Origin: Azolla pinnata
Taxonomy: Eukaryota > Streptophyta > Polypodiopsida > Salviniales > Salviniaceae
Reading direction: 5' to 3'
DNA length: 20,877 bases
Assembly (NCBI GenBank): GCA_037176905.1
Contig: JBBBWG010011358.1
Location: 1 to 20,877 of the forward strand
The translations under genes and the position numbers were made by a program. Shown one piece after another: positions 8,831 to 19,706 of this stretch (position 1 is its first letter; every line of letters begins with the position of its first letter). The notes beneath the pieces are model-generated. The model did no database searches and was not told where the DNA came from. It worked only from the letters and a program-made list of their open reading frames with translations.

Positions 8831-10757
8831 GCAGAACAAAACGTAGTCAGAAAGAACTGACTTTTGCAGATAGAGCTTGTGGTATTACATATAACCCATC
8901 ATCCATGTTTTGCCTCAGTAGTAACCAGGCACACAACGATTCGAACCCCCGTGTTTCGTTTCGTAAATCTACTGCCTGTATCGGAAGTGAATGTCTGTAC
9001 TGAAAGAGGTCTCGTTGGACATATAAGTCGTTCTAGCTTTTTATGGAGAAGCTGATGTGTTGTTCCGATCATTGCCGGCCGGCCTTGGAAAAGATCCGGA
9101 AAACCGGAGGAGCATTTGAAAAGATCCGGAAAACCGGAGGAGCAGATGAGGATATGTTGTTGCTGCTGCAGAGTGGTGCCCGCTCTATCTTCACTTTATC
9201 TACCTATCTATTTTTTCTGTGTAGAGCAATCTCATCCATCGCACCCACTCCTCTTGTGAGGAAAAGTGAAGAAGTTTAAACGTGCCCTCGCTTAGTAAGG
9301 GAGATACGCCTAGAGAAGCCTCCATACCAATTGACCTATGCAGTTGCCTTTGTATTAGCTGATATCACAATATGCTTTTCAAGTATCCAAGTTCAGGCAA
9401 CGATCCAATTTTGTATGAAACTTAAATTAGTAGAGAACAATTTGTAGTCGCTCAGGCCGGTTCAATTCGTACAGTGCACCCCATTAATACTAGTAGGAAT
9501 CTTTTTAAAGGGAGGAAAAAAAAAAGGCATTCATAGTTCGTGATACCGACAGATGCGATATGACCCATCCATATTCTGCTTTAATAACCAAGCAGGAAAT
9601 GAACATCGTGCCTTGCACCTTCGTCAATCACTTTTACAGAAAAGCACGCGCAATGCACCAGTGCAACTGTGCTCTCGTTTTCAAGTCATTGCCAAAGGCA
9701 TCCCATACCCTACCTACCATAGCACGCTAAACAAACAAGATTGAAGATGAGATGTCCATCTTGCATTCGAAACTTAAGAATACCATTCAAGCTTTTGGGC
9801 TAACTATGTCATAGGTATCAAAAACCTTGTTCTCTATCCACGCTCTATCTTAAACAAACTTATAGTAAACATTATATTAGTGTGCACTTTAAATATTAAT
9901 TTCTCATTATCAAATTACCAATCTTTCCAAGGTTCCTCCACCACCCATTGTGGAATCAATGCCGCTTTTAGTATTAGCAATTCTAATATTATTAGCTAAA
10001 TATATATTAATTATATTCCACAATATATATGAAAACTACTTCTTGTTGTTCGAGAAACCATCATTTGCCTCTGTGACTCTAAAATCTCAATTCATAGTTA
10101 TCGAGCCTAACCAGCTTGCCATTATATTGAACTTTGACTTCAGATTTTCTTTTCAAGCCCACCTTGAAGATGTAATCACCTCTATTGACAAAGCGTTGAT
10201 ATATATTCTACACTCAAGCTATTTCCAATTGAACTACGGCGAACATTTTTTCCAAGAGACATCTAAATGTTAAATAATGATAGATTTCAAGCGTTTAATT
10301 TATTTTAGAAAACTCGTTCATACTTCTATCTTGACCTTGACTTTTATCATCTACAAGATGTGATAATACACACTCCTCTTCCAAGCTCATGATAATGTTC
10401 TCATCATGATTGAACACCAATGTGAGAAAATCACATGTAACAAACCATACTATCTAATTATGTTACTAACTATTAACTTATATAAAAGGGAAATACTTGA
10501 ATATTAAATAAAAACTATTCACAATAAAAATATATTTTGATTAGCGAACAAAGTGAAACACCAAAATAGTTGCAAACATGACTCATAAAACTTTCATCCC
10601 TCACAGTACATGTATACAACCGATAAACAAAGATACAAACACTTGGGGAACTTATATACTCTCCTCACCTCCATAATCATACAAACTCATAAAGTGATTA
10701 GAGGTGGAAATACAAAGGACCATTTCAAATACTCTATAGTTTGACGAAAACAAGGCA
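8831..10757. other. Intergenic region upstream of the kinesin gene; no gene recognised
   Basis: No open frame here shows a known domain. It contains a short tandem repeat (9089-9145), two diverged copies of a motif of about 45 bp (about 8885-8935 and 9556-9595), and AT-rich DNA from about 9780 onward. The plus-strand open stretch at about 9950-10273 is AT-driven and hydrophobic at random. Confidence 0.5.
9089..9145. repeat. Two-copy tandem repeat, 30-bp period, hairpin in each unit
   Basis: The same 27 bases occur at 9089-9115 and 9119-9145, separated by 3 bp. Each copy contains TCCGGAAAACCGGA, a 5-bp perfect stem around AAAA. Just before it lies a GGCCGGCC-type palindrome (9076-9085). Confidence 0.85.
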
Positions 10758-11072
10758 TCACACTCCAGGGGTAAAAAAACCTTTGTCCCATTGTCTGGAT
10801 AGAGCCTCATATTGAGACATGAGAGTATAAATTATATAAAACAATATCTCCTGTATTACAGTTACTGGGTTTAGTAAATTGTTTTCGAATATCTTATCAC
10901 ATCTTAACATCCACAAATTCCATAATGTAATAATAGAAATTATCACCCACCTTTCATCTTGAAACACAACCTGGCCATCCCAGTCCAACGACATATGTTG
11001 ACATTTAAGTATACCATGATACACAAAAATTACCTGAAAAGGTGGATGACTCATAAAAAACAAAATTACCAA
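10758..11072 (-). pseudogene. LINE-type retrotransposon ORF2 remnant (zf-RVT/RNase H linker-like)
   Basis: A 104-codon open frame contains ERWVIISIITLWNLWMLR followed by CDKIFENN. The pattern hydrophobic-x-LW-x-LW-x-x-R-x-x-x-IFE is typical of the segment after the reverse transcriptase in plant LINE ORF2 proteins, usually written as IW-x-IW-x-x-RN-x-x-x-F. The usual Asn is Cys here. No reverse transcriptase or endonuclease motifs are visible nearby, so this would be a short dead fragment. Confidence 0.4.
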
Positions 11073-12065
11073 TCAAATTTCCCCACACCATTGAACCCCA
11101 CATCAATAAAATTCTAAAAGGCCAATAACTAAAAAGTCATACCACCTGCCACCATACCTGCGTTGCCATAGTACAACCCCACAATATATCTTAGTTGCAA
11201 GATCTTTTCTTGAAGTAAACTTTTATTGAATATTAAAAAATTGACATCTTATCGGACTGCCTAATTAGACCTCCGACCGAGGATCTTATTCTCCATATAC
11301 ATGTAGAGCTAACCCCTATCTTGAACTCAAGGAACCCTTGCTATTGAGATATATGAGTGGGGTAAACGCTTGCGCATGTGAAATGCAAAATAATACCATG
11401 GACTTAACCACTAACCACATTCACATTATACTTTGACCTTCAATTAAGAAAGAACCACTTTGATACCATGGTAAAACTCAAACAAATGTGCATTGCCAAA
11501 ACGAAACCCGAACAAGTTTAGCAAAGCTTCAAATCTAGTAGAGTGCACTTTAATGGGTCCTTGTAACATGGCACCCATCACTAAGTTACATGCAATGCCA
11601 TATGGATCATTCACAGAATAATTTTTTGTCTATTGCAGACCTGTTCCATCTGTGTAATCAACATACAACAATGTCCCTTCACCTGCAACATTTGATCACA
11701 GAAATGGGCCGGAATCAAAACATAAATATGTATATGGCAATGGCAAGTGAAATCCTTGGTTGAAAATGGCGGTCTCGATTGAAGAAATAACTTCCTGAAA
11801 ATATTTTCAGCAGACAGGTAATAAACTTGTTTGATTAAAATGGGGCAGAACTTTGAAATATTCAATCATAGCATGTATATATATATATATATATATATAT
11901 ATCTCCACAAACTTAAGTAATGAGGTTGGTATTTCATCACGACATGAATACCACAGATCTTACTGTGGGGCCTTTAGAAAGAAATTTACCTTTTTGCACT
12001 AACCTCCAAAATCTTCTTTACAATTCCTCCTCATAAAAAAATATTGAATAAAATCACAAGTAAAT
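11073..12065. other. Intergenic region downstream of the ZFPL1 gene
   Basis: AT-rich sequence with a (TA)n tract at 11876-11902. The ZFPL1 3' UTR should lie in the right part; an AATAAA at 12070-12065 overlaps the stop codon and is too close to act alone as the poly(A) signal. The minus-strand open stretch at 11611-11865 has no recognisable domain. Confidence 0.45.
11876..11902. repeat. (TA)n microsatellite
   Basis: Pure alternating TA run of 27 bases in intergenic DNA. Confidence 0.95.
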
Positions 12066-15000
12066 TTATTCTAGGTTAATTTGATTATTGTTGAGCTCAG
12101 TTATATCCTCTGATGATGCTCCTTGTAACAGGCGATAGTACAACAGGAACATTGTCGCCATGCATGACCTGTCGGCACAATGCAACAAAACATACATGAT
12201 ATGAGCATTTTCCTTGACCATTTGAAATCCAGCTTCCATAAAATTCCGACTGTCATTTTGGAGCTTTTGGTTCCAATACTAGATGGAAATAATTTACATT
12301 AAAAGAGCTGATGAGTGTTCTACTTTAAAAGTGCAATACACTAACTAAAGAAACTTACATTATGGCAAGTACAAGTAAAATCTTTTTTGTATTAAGCCCC
12401 GATGAGCGAGAGCGCCTACGATGTCGCCCTTCAATTATGTCCTCAGCATATACTGCTGTTTGATCATCTTTGCGACTTGGTGTAGTAACTGGTAGTGAAG
12501 GACTTGATGTAAAAGGCTTCAAAAACTTCATTGCCTGCTTTGGTATTGGACCTTCATAACCCAACGGAATACTCAATAAGATGCATTCCCATCAACCAAG
12601 AAAACAATGAAAATCAATAATATATAACAAACCTCCGTGATTGTATTTTCTTCTCAGTTCATCCTCCTCCTTGGCATCATATTCAACATGATTTGAACCA
12701 ATCTTCTCCCCTCGACCTGCTGGTTTTCTCGCCATAGCTCCTGGATTTAGCTATGAAGCATACAGATATGAATCAATCTGGTATTTGGGTTTTTGCCCAC
12801 CTCATTCATATCTGATTTGACGATAGCTTGTAAAGTGAAATTACTGCATCGTATTATTTTGACATATTCATGGAACAGATTTACAGTCATATAACATTAC
12901 CATCCAGAAAACTAAGCCATGAAAATATATAAAGTCTAAGAAGAGACCATAGGTGTCACTAACCATATCTATTTATGATCTTCCTAATGATATTTAGACA
13001 TGTCAGAACTGCAAAGAACCATGTTTCAAGAAAATCCTGTGAAGTGGCTCAAGCAAGAACTTCAGCATACAGCAGATGAAGGAGAAAATAAGTAACCTAA
13101 GGCAGAGTTTAGCATTTTGGTGAACTTTTACCTAATAGATTGGGCCTTGTTTATTTTGAGGAGAGAAACAGAAAGAGGTTAACTTGTTGGAAAATATTGG
13201 CAAAAGGAAATAGAAGATTGACCACTCCAATTCTCTTCACAATGCATCTAGTGTAAAAATGAGGATCCATTTGTCACTCATAACATCAGAAAAAGTCAGA
13301 AACCAATAATAGTCCATTTGAGTCAAAACAAAACTTCAAAATTGCAGCTTAACAGCTTTAACAATTTTGTCTGGTTTATGTTATAAAGTTGAACAAAACA
13401 GTTAAGTTTGGGTTCAGTTCTCAATTCAAAAGCTACAACATTGAAAGTTTGTCCAACTTGAAGTTATGGTTTCAACGACTTTAATAGCCTAACAGTTTCA
13501 AGTTTTGAAACCAGAATTTCAATGGCTTAACAGTTTAGATGGCATAATAATAACCTTTAAAATAAGTCGAACACAAGATATAATTTATTTTTATAGTTAC
13601 GATTTGATAGACTTGATTTAACTTAATAGTTTCAAACAGCATAAAGGTTTCAACTTGAATTGGTTTTAACTGTTTCGTGATTCAATTTGGTTTAGTAAAA
13701 ATTCACATTGTTTAGTCTGAATTGGATTGGCTTTAGGACTCCAGAACCAAACCAAACCAATCAACCCAATTGAGAGCCAATGCCCTCCTAAGGGTATGGC
13801 AATTCCTCTTGGAAGACCGCCAGAAGTGCAAAGGCAGTTTAGTGGGTGCAAGTCCCGCAGTACCTGTGACCTTTAGGGAGGTGGCTGGTCGCTACCCACC
13901 CCCACAGCCAACTGGATGTGGGGACTCCAGGAATTTATCCTAAGTAGTTCACGCAAATACATAAGCCTCTTGCCTTATGAGCCGGGGGTTCCTAGGGGAT
14001 GTAGTCACCCACTACAGCGGCTGCGATGCCCTGTAGGCCTAGTTCCCCCTCTCATTGGAGGAGGTAGTAGAAACCCTTGGATACCGGCTCATAAAACAAA
14101 ACAAAATACTACGACTCATATGAATCCAAGGAACCAGATTGGATTTAGGTCTGTAAATTAAGATCAACAGTGAACTTACATTACTGGGGCTTGTTGATTT
14201 TGAAATTGCATCTATGTTCAATGATGAATGTGCCTTTCCATTGATGTCCCTCACTGCTGCATATGGCACAGCTATATCCTCTTTAATCTCTGTAGCATCA
14301 AGCTGTGCTTTCATCTCCGACAATTGCACCCCAGTTTGTCCTGATATCATAAAGCTAGCTAGAGGAGGTGTTGCAAATGCTGAAGGTGGTGATATCTCAT
14401 TTCCAAGAAGATTCTTGCTCAGCCCACTCTGTAAGTGACATATAGAAACTGTTGGATGAATCAATTACAACAGTCCAGAGAGAAACAAGAATAGCAACCT
14501 GTAAAATTCTTTCTTTCAGCTCAACTGCTAGAGCACAGCTATAATCCTTGATGAGCTTTGGTGGCCATATCTAGAAAAAGGTGAACTCACAAGACAGGAG
14601 GCATTTTAGAAAAAAATCATTGAATGCGCTTTGATGTCTTATAGTGTCTGAAATTCACTCACTGGTGCTGAACAGAAAGGGCAAGTGTAACCAGCAGGTG
14701 CAGTATGAGGTGGAAAGCTCTGCAAATGTTTTGAGAGACATAATGAATGGAGGACATCTGTATCAAAACATCATAAAATCACATACATTAGTAAGAAACC
14801 TTGCAAGATTCTTCACTGTCTTAAATAATTTAAATAAAATAAAAAACTCATACGAAGGCACCCAAGGCGGCTAACTTTTGATTCCCCGACTTGTAATGTT
14901 TCATGACATATCTTGCATTCAGGTGGCCAATCATAATCACCATCAATAACCCACTCTGAATAGGTCCTTACCTAAGACCATGAAGCACAATTTCATCTGA

Positions 15001-18000
15001 GTTTCCATTTAATGTACTAATCAGGAATATCTACAACCAGGCGTATAGAACAGAATAAAACAGAAAATCAAAAGAATGATCGCTATGATGTAAAATATAT
15101 TCACATGAGAAATCCCTCATGACAGTTATTTTACATTTCTCACATGTTTCTATTATTTATTACTACCTTCCAATCAACAAATATTTGTTCCCCAACTTTA
15201 GTAATCAATTGCCTTAAACTTGAAGTGCGCTAGTGCTAAGTAGGAGCTATAGCCTGTAATGCGGCTTTATATTAATTAATATAGCTGGGAATTACTGACC
15301 GATGAATTTAAGCCCGATTCAACTAACACTACCAATAGTTTCAACCAGATCCTCTTCCAAGGATGCAAGAATGCATGGACATTTATTCTCCAATTCCATG
15401 ATGGTGTGGAGTAGCACATGCTCACTACAATGTGATTATGAGTCCAATAGAATTGCCAATTATAGAATTATAGATATTTGATAAAATGGACATGACTAAG
15501 TTCCATGGTTTAGCCATTAATAAGAACTATGGTTGAACAGCAAGGATTCAGGACCATGAAGAAGAATGTACATGTCAGTAATCATTCGGTTGTCACTTAA
15601 AAGTTTAAATTAATGGTAAAATAGACAATGCCCAATTCAAATACCAAACAGTCAATATGGCAAGAAAATCAAATTTGAAACATATTGTCTGAAGAGATTC
15701 CAGACTTATAAATATCCTACAGAGTTCATTTCTATTATATAGCAAATTAAGGAAAATAAAAAATTAACCCTGGAGTTGTGATCCTTGGGTCCAAAGAAAC
15801 AAATTCATCACCTTCCATTGGATATATTAATCAAACAATCAAACATTAGTTTCCTAGGCAATCAGAAAAAGATTCCAAAATTAATCAATAATTACATTAA
15901 ATCTCAGAGCTCAAAAAACAAAGTTAAGAAGTACCACTCAAATGAAAATATCGCTCACCACAAATCCTACCATAAAATAATTCATAATACCTATGACTAG
16001 TGAATGCATGAACAGTCTCTTCGTTTGATAAATGAAGTTAAACATTTCGAAAGAAAATGCTCCTAGAAACGAATTTATCCCCAACAATTCATACACACAT
16101 ATGAAGTCGAATCTGTAGGATATACAATCTTGACAAAAAGCCCATCAATCGATGTGGTGATCAAGTTCTAAAAAGGAAATTCTAAGAATATATGAATGTA
16201 TCAGAAACAACAGATCAGCATTAAGTAAACCTTCAACAGTTGAGCTTAAGAAGTTTCTGTATTACCAATACAATTAATTGGCATACAACTCAATCAACTG
16301 GATATGATTACTATCACAGTTAATGTTCCAGAAATTACCACACAAATATCATGCTCGCCTGAGGAAATGCATTCTCCACATACTGGAACTTTGTGTACAA
16401 AGCAATATAAATTTGTCGCCTGCAGGACATTTATAACAATTTTAAAAGTTAGCATGAAAAAGTAATGGTAATGAACAAATAATAATGTCAGAGTTTAGAC
16501 AAGTAAATGGTATATCAACAATTTATCATCATGTACTTGAAACATTTTGCAGGGAGACATGCATCAACTAGAAACACCTTCATATTCCTGAAAGTTTCTT
16601 TTGAAAACTGTATGCCCATACTTATATTCACGGTGAGGATATGCTGAGACTGTTAACCAGTGGCACTAATGCAATCCAGATTTGCAATCAAGAAACTCAA
16701 GTTTCAGCATTAATCAAGGAAGAAAAGTAAGAAAAAGCTACAAATAATTGGTTTTGGGATTCCTGCATGAAACTTTCTGATAATCTTAAATAATAGTCTA
16801 TATAATTATATGACCCAGGTTCTTTTTGTACCACTGTTCAATTCAAACAATTCTCGAATTGCAGTTAGAGTAAATGTAAATCCTTATCGGCATGTTTAAA
16901 TAAAGACTTCTTTATACTTGATGTTACATAATATTATGAGCATATCTGCATGGAAGATGTCATTTCGTATGGTACTGGTAAAACTTCACCAAAGTCTACC
17001 TCTGAAGGTATTGCAGCATGACTCAAGATCAATTCTTTCGAGTACAATGCAAACTTGTTATGATTTAACTCACTTTGAAAGTAGTGCCTATGCAGAAGAG
17101 CTCAAATCTGGAAGAGCAATAAATTTATTACAGAAAAATCACATTATTGATTATTTATAGCACATAAAATATGGTGTACAGCTCTGTTTAGGGATACTAT
17201 TGACAATGTCATTATGTGCTTTCATTCAAAACCTAATTTTTCATTTGTCCTTGCAGGCCACAGCATTAGTCTGGAATGATCCATCCGAAGGACAGATCTT
17301 AAGTATCTGAGATAACTGTAACTTGCCACAGGCGATTGGAAGGTATATCATGCAATTACAGGTGTTGATCAAATCAGTCCGTTTTCTAGCTAGCAATATA
17401 TGCTGGAATAGAGATCGTGAGAGAATATAAACTAACAAATTATGTGATTCTGATGCCTTAACAGCATCATCATCAATCTCAGTGTCTGTCATTTCTTCTT
17501 AAATATACAGGTACAGTGCAAGTACTCTACCAAACCTAAGACTAGAGTGATGCTCCTGATATTTTCAAAACAAACACTATTTCCCACGTATATCAAAATA
17601 AATATCACATACAGTTATAATATCTGACAGCAATATTTTGATAGCAGTCTATTCGTTGCACTAGATACCATTTCACAGGAAAACATTCAGGAGCAAACTT
17701 ATGGCAGCGATATTTTATCTGTTTCTTGCATCTCTATCCATGCATACATTTCAGAACTGATGACATCCACGAATGTAGCAGGGATAATACATTTGATTAC
17801 ATTTGAATGCTCAACTTACTGCTGCCAATACAGCATTCGATCATTGACATCTATGATCTACCCTGGGTGGGTGGGTATTACCATCCCAATAAATTGTCAG
17901 GTAGACTCTCATTCCCCTAATTATAATCAGGTGAAGAAATTCACCAGATTCTTGCCCCTTGTTCACCTTCTCTCAAGCAGATAAAAGTCTAGCACTCAAT

Positions 18001-19300
18001 TGGTAAATCCTCACTTCACAGAATGTTGCTTCTTGAAAGATATATGAGACGATGTGGATGAGAATGATGGTGATAGTGATGATAGTTACAGTGGAAAACA
18101 GTTGTTCTGCTAACGTATTTTATGCTCTTTGTACCATCACACATCTGTTACTTGCCTTTCACAAATGTATATTTAATACCTTACCTTTCCCACTATTTCC
18201 ACTTACAAATGTGAAACTCTAGCTCCATTGCTTGATATGCAGTCTTAAGGATACGTATGCTCGAAAATTACAAATGAACGCAACTAGCACACACATATGC
18301 ACACAACCCTTTGAAAGACTCAAGGATTAAAAAACACCTTCATAGGAAGATGAAATTTCTAACGCATATAGAATTCCTAGCACTAGAGAACACAATGGTG
18401 ATGGTATGTCTTTTCATTTTAAACAGATATGATAGTCACAGTAACTTAACCGCACATGAGTTATTGACATCAATGCACATTTCTCCTTTCAATTGGATGA
18501 GATATCAAACCCATCATAAACATACACTCACATATGCAAACTACCAATCAGAAAGAAAGATGTGTCATACTGAAGCTTCAATTCATTTAACAATAAAAAT
18601 ATGGGCCATCTGTAGTTACTCTACAATTTGGACAGGTCGAAATGTCATTTCTTACTGTAGAAATCTCCATCTAATTGACTGTACACTGCATCATAGATAA
18701 TACAAAAATTGCAATTATTAACACCCAGAAGCAGCAGACCTTCAATTACAAGGATTTGTATCTAAATCCTCATCTCATAAATTTATCTTTGCATGAAATT
18801 ATACAAAGGAAAAGGAACATTATACTGGCAGGCCTTGAATTCCTTGAATTGGAAGCCATTTGATGATGACAATGACGATAGTTTGGAATCCACGTTAGCA
18901 CAATATCTTTGATTCTCTATGAGCCAGTCATTTATTCTGTCGAAAGCGTTGGATTCAGATTAGCATACATCATCAATCAGGCCTCCGATATGAGCAGGAA
19001 ACAAGATCCAGACCAAAGATCTTTGAATTCCTTCCGATCAGAACTAATTTCCCATCAAGACTAAGCTGCCCCATACACCGTTACTAGGCCATCACGACAA
19101 GGATGAACAGGAACTATGATCAAGCAAATGGATCAGGCGCGGTGCATCTACATTCAGGAAGAATGGATCGAATCTACACATACGAGATGCATACGGATTG
19201 CCAGGCGAAGAGAGAACGAAAGAAAGAGAGAAAGAGACGAAGGAAAGAGAGACAGGCAAGAAGGTGTGGTACGTACCTTGTGGCATTTGCAGACCACCAT
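12066..19300 (-). CDS. ZFPL1: ZFPL1 homologue, Golgi membrane zinc-finger protein, 9 coding exons
   Basis: Coding exons: 19300-19277, 16419-16339, 14971-14854, 14757-14663, 14570-14499, 14428-14180, 12750-12633, 12551-12359, 12168-12066 (TAA). They join in frame to 350 residues, close to plant family members and a little longer than animal ZFPL1. A B-box-like finger comes first (C4, C6, C14, H17, C22, C25, H31, C34). A RING-like finger follows (C54-x2-C57, C73, H75, H78, C81, C100-x2-C103), with the family motif PPHTAPAGY before its last Cys pair. A variable Ser/Pro-rich middle and a basic patch (RHRRRSR) precede one C-terminal membrane segment, about 309-328. In animals ZFPL1 sits in the cis-Golgi membrane and helps maintain cis-Golgi structure; a similar role here is inferred. 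The start has a good context (GCCATGG). The exon 8 acceptor (TTATGAAG|GT) has a poor pyrimidine tract and was chosen by homology. Confidence 0.9.
12751..14179 (-). other. ZFPL1 intron 6 (1,429 nt)
   Basis: The donor is AAT|GTAAGT, a strong consensus, and the acceptor is TTCATAG|CTAAAT; both are phase 0. It is much longer than the neighbouring introns (70-190 nt), partly because of a GC-richer insertion at about 13786-14108. The stretch 13320-13700 is AT-rich and full of loose GTTTCAA/TTTAACAG-like words but has no clear repeat unit. Confidence 0.65.
13786..14108. mobile_element. Probable SINE or other short non-LTR retroelement in ZFPL1 intron 6
   Basis: This block is clearly GC-richer than the surrounding intron. 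On the plus strand it contains GGGTGCAAGTCCC at 13844-13856, resembling the B box of tRNA-derived RNA polymerase III promoters, and it ends in an A-rich tail, ATAAAACAAAACAAAA, at 14091-14106. A tRNA-like head plus an A-rich tail is the layout of a plant SINE inserted antisense to the host gene. I could not find a clear A box or a target-site duplication, so both borders are approximate. A truncated LINE 3' end is the alternative. Confidence 0.45.
14972..16338 (-). other. ZFPL1 intron 2 (1,367 nt)
   Basis: The donor is GTG|GTAATT and the acceptor GGTCTTAG|GTAAGG. It joins C34-V35 to the VRTYSEWVIDGDYDWPP segment without a gap relative to the family. The intron is AT-rich and I recognise no element in it. 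Confidence 0.65.
16420..19276 (-). other. ZFPL1 intron 1 (2,857 nt)
   Basis: The donor AAG|GTACGT follows only 24 nt of coding sequence, and the acceptor is CTGCAG|GCGACA. The intron is AT-rich throughout. I see no coding exon, terminal repeat or recognisable transposon protein. The longest open stretch (plus strand, about 18311-18700) has ordinary intron composition and no known motif. A long first intron just after the start codon can carry enhancers in plants, but no such element can be identified by eye. Confidence 0.65.
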
Positions 19301-19500
19301 GGCGATCTAGCTTCAGTATACTGGGTGAGGGAATGCTGGCAATGGCGGATCGGCGCCCTGTTTTGCGGATGCAAGAAGGGGAAGAGTCAGAAGCATTCAT
19401 TGGGCCATAGAATTCTCTTAATGAAGAAGAAGAAGAAGAAGAAGAAGAAGGGGGTATTTCCATAATTTGTTCTATAATCTTCCAAAATACCCTCTTCATG
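19301..19500 (-). promoter_or_regulatory. ZFPL1 5' leader with (TTC)n tract and upstream ATGs
   Basis: Upstream of the start the coding strand has a (TTC)n tract (19423-19450) and a mildly GC-rich leader. Two upstream ATGs occur if the transcript begins far enough away. One at 19408 opens a three-codon ORF ending in TGA at 19397. One at 19400 opens a longer frame that overlaps the main ATG in another frame. I see no convincing TATA box. Confidence 0.3.
19423..19450. repeat. (GAA)n microsatellite upstream of the ZFPL1 start
   Basis: About nine GAA units, reading TTC on the gene's strand and probably in or near its 5' UTR. Confidence 0.9.
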
Positions 19501-19675
19501 TATGTATGTACATAGGTTACAAAAAAGAAAGAGAAAAAAACTAGGATAAAAAGACCATCAAAGTCTTGAGTCGAAAAATCACGGTTCAATCCAATCCCAA
19601 CAATGTTTGCCGGTTAACACATAAGATGGGAGATCATCACGATGATCAGAGCGAAATAGGAACCCCATCATCATT

Positions 19676-19706
<31 letters not shown>

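Noticed and set aside
8194..8846. Several overlapping open frames on both strands across the kinesin first exon and leader
   Set aside because: They arise from GC-rich and GA/CT-repeat sequence. Only the frame with [12 protein letters not shown] is a conserved protein.
8938..8952. tRNA gene on the minus strand suggested by GATTCGAACCCCC
   Set aside because: No matching acceptor, D and anticodon arms could be built around it. It is treated as a possible SINE B box only.
15422..15429. CACTACAA word that might be a CACTA left end
   Set aside because: Single short match in an intron with no subterminal repeats around it, in the wrong place to pair with the terminus at 2046.
17868..17882. G-quadruplex candidate (GGGTGGGTGGG)
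   Set aside because: Only three G-tracts of three are present; a standard quadruplex needs four.
18311..18700. 129-codon plus-strand open frame
   Set aside because: It lies in ZFPL1 intron 1, has random-looking composition and no known motif; chance in AT-rich DNA.
19103..19589. Overlapping open frames on both strands around the ZFPL1 first exon
   Set aside because: They are driven by GAA/AAAG repeats and overlap the conserved MVVCKC start in other frames.
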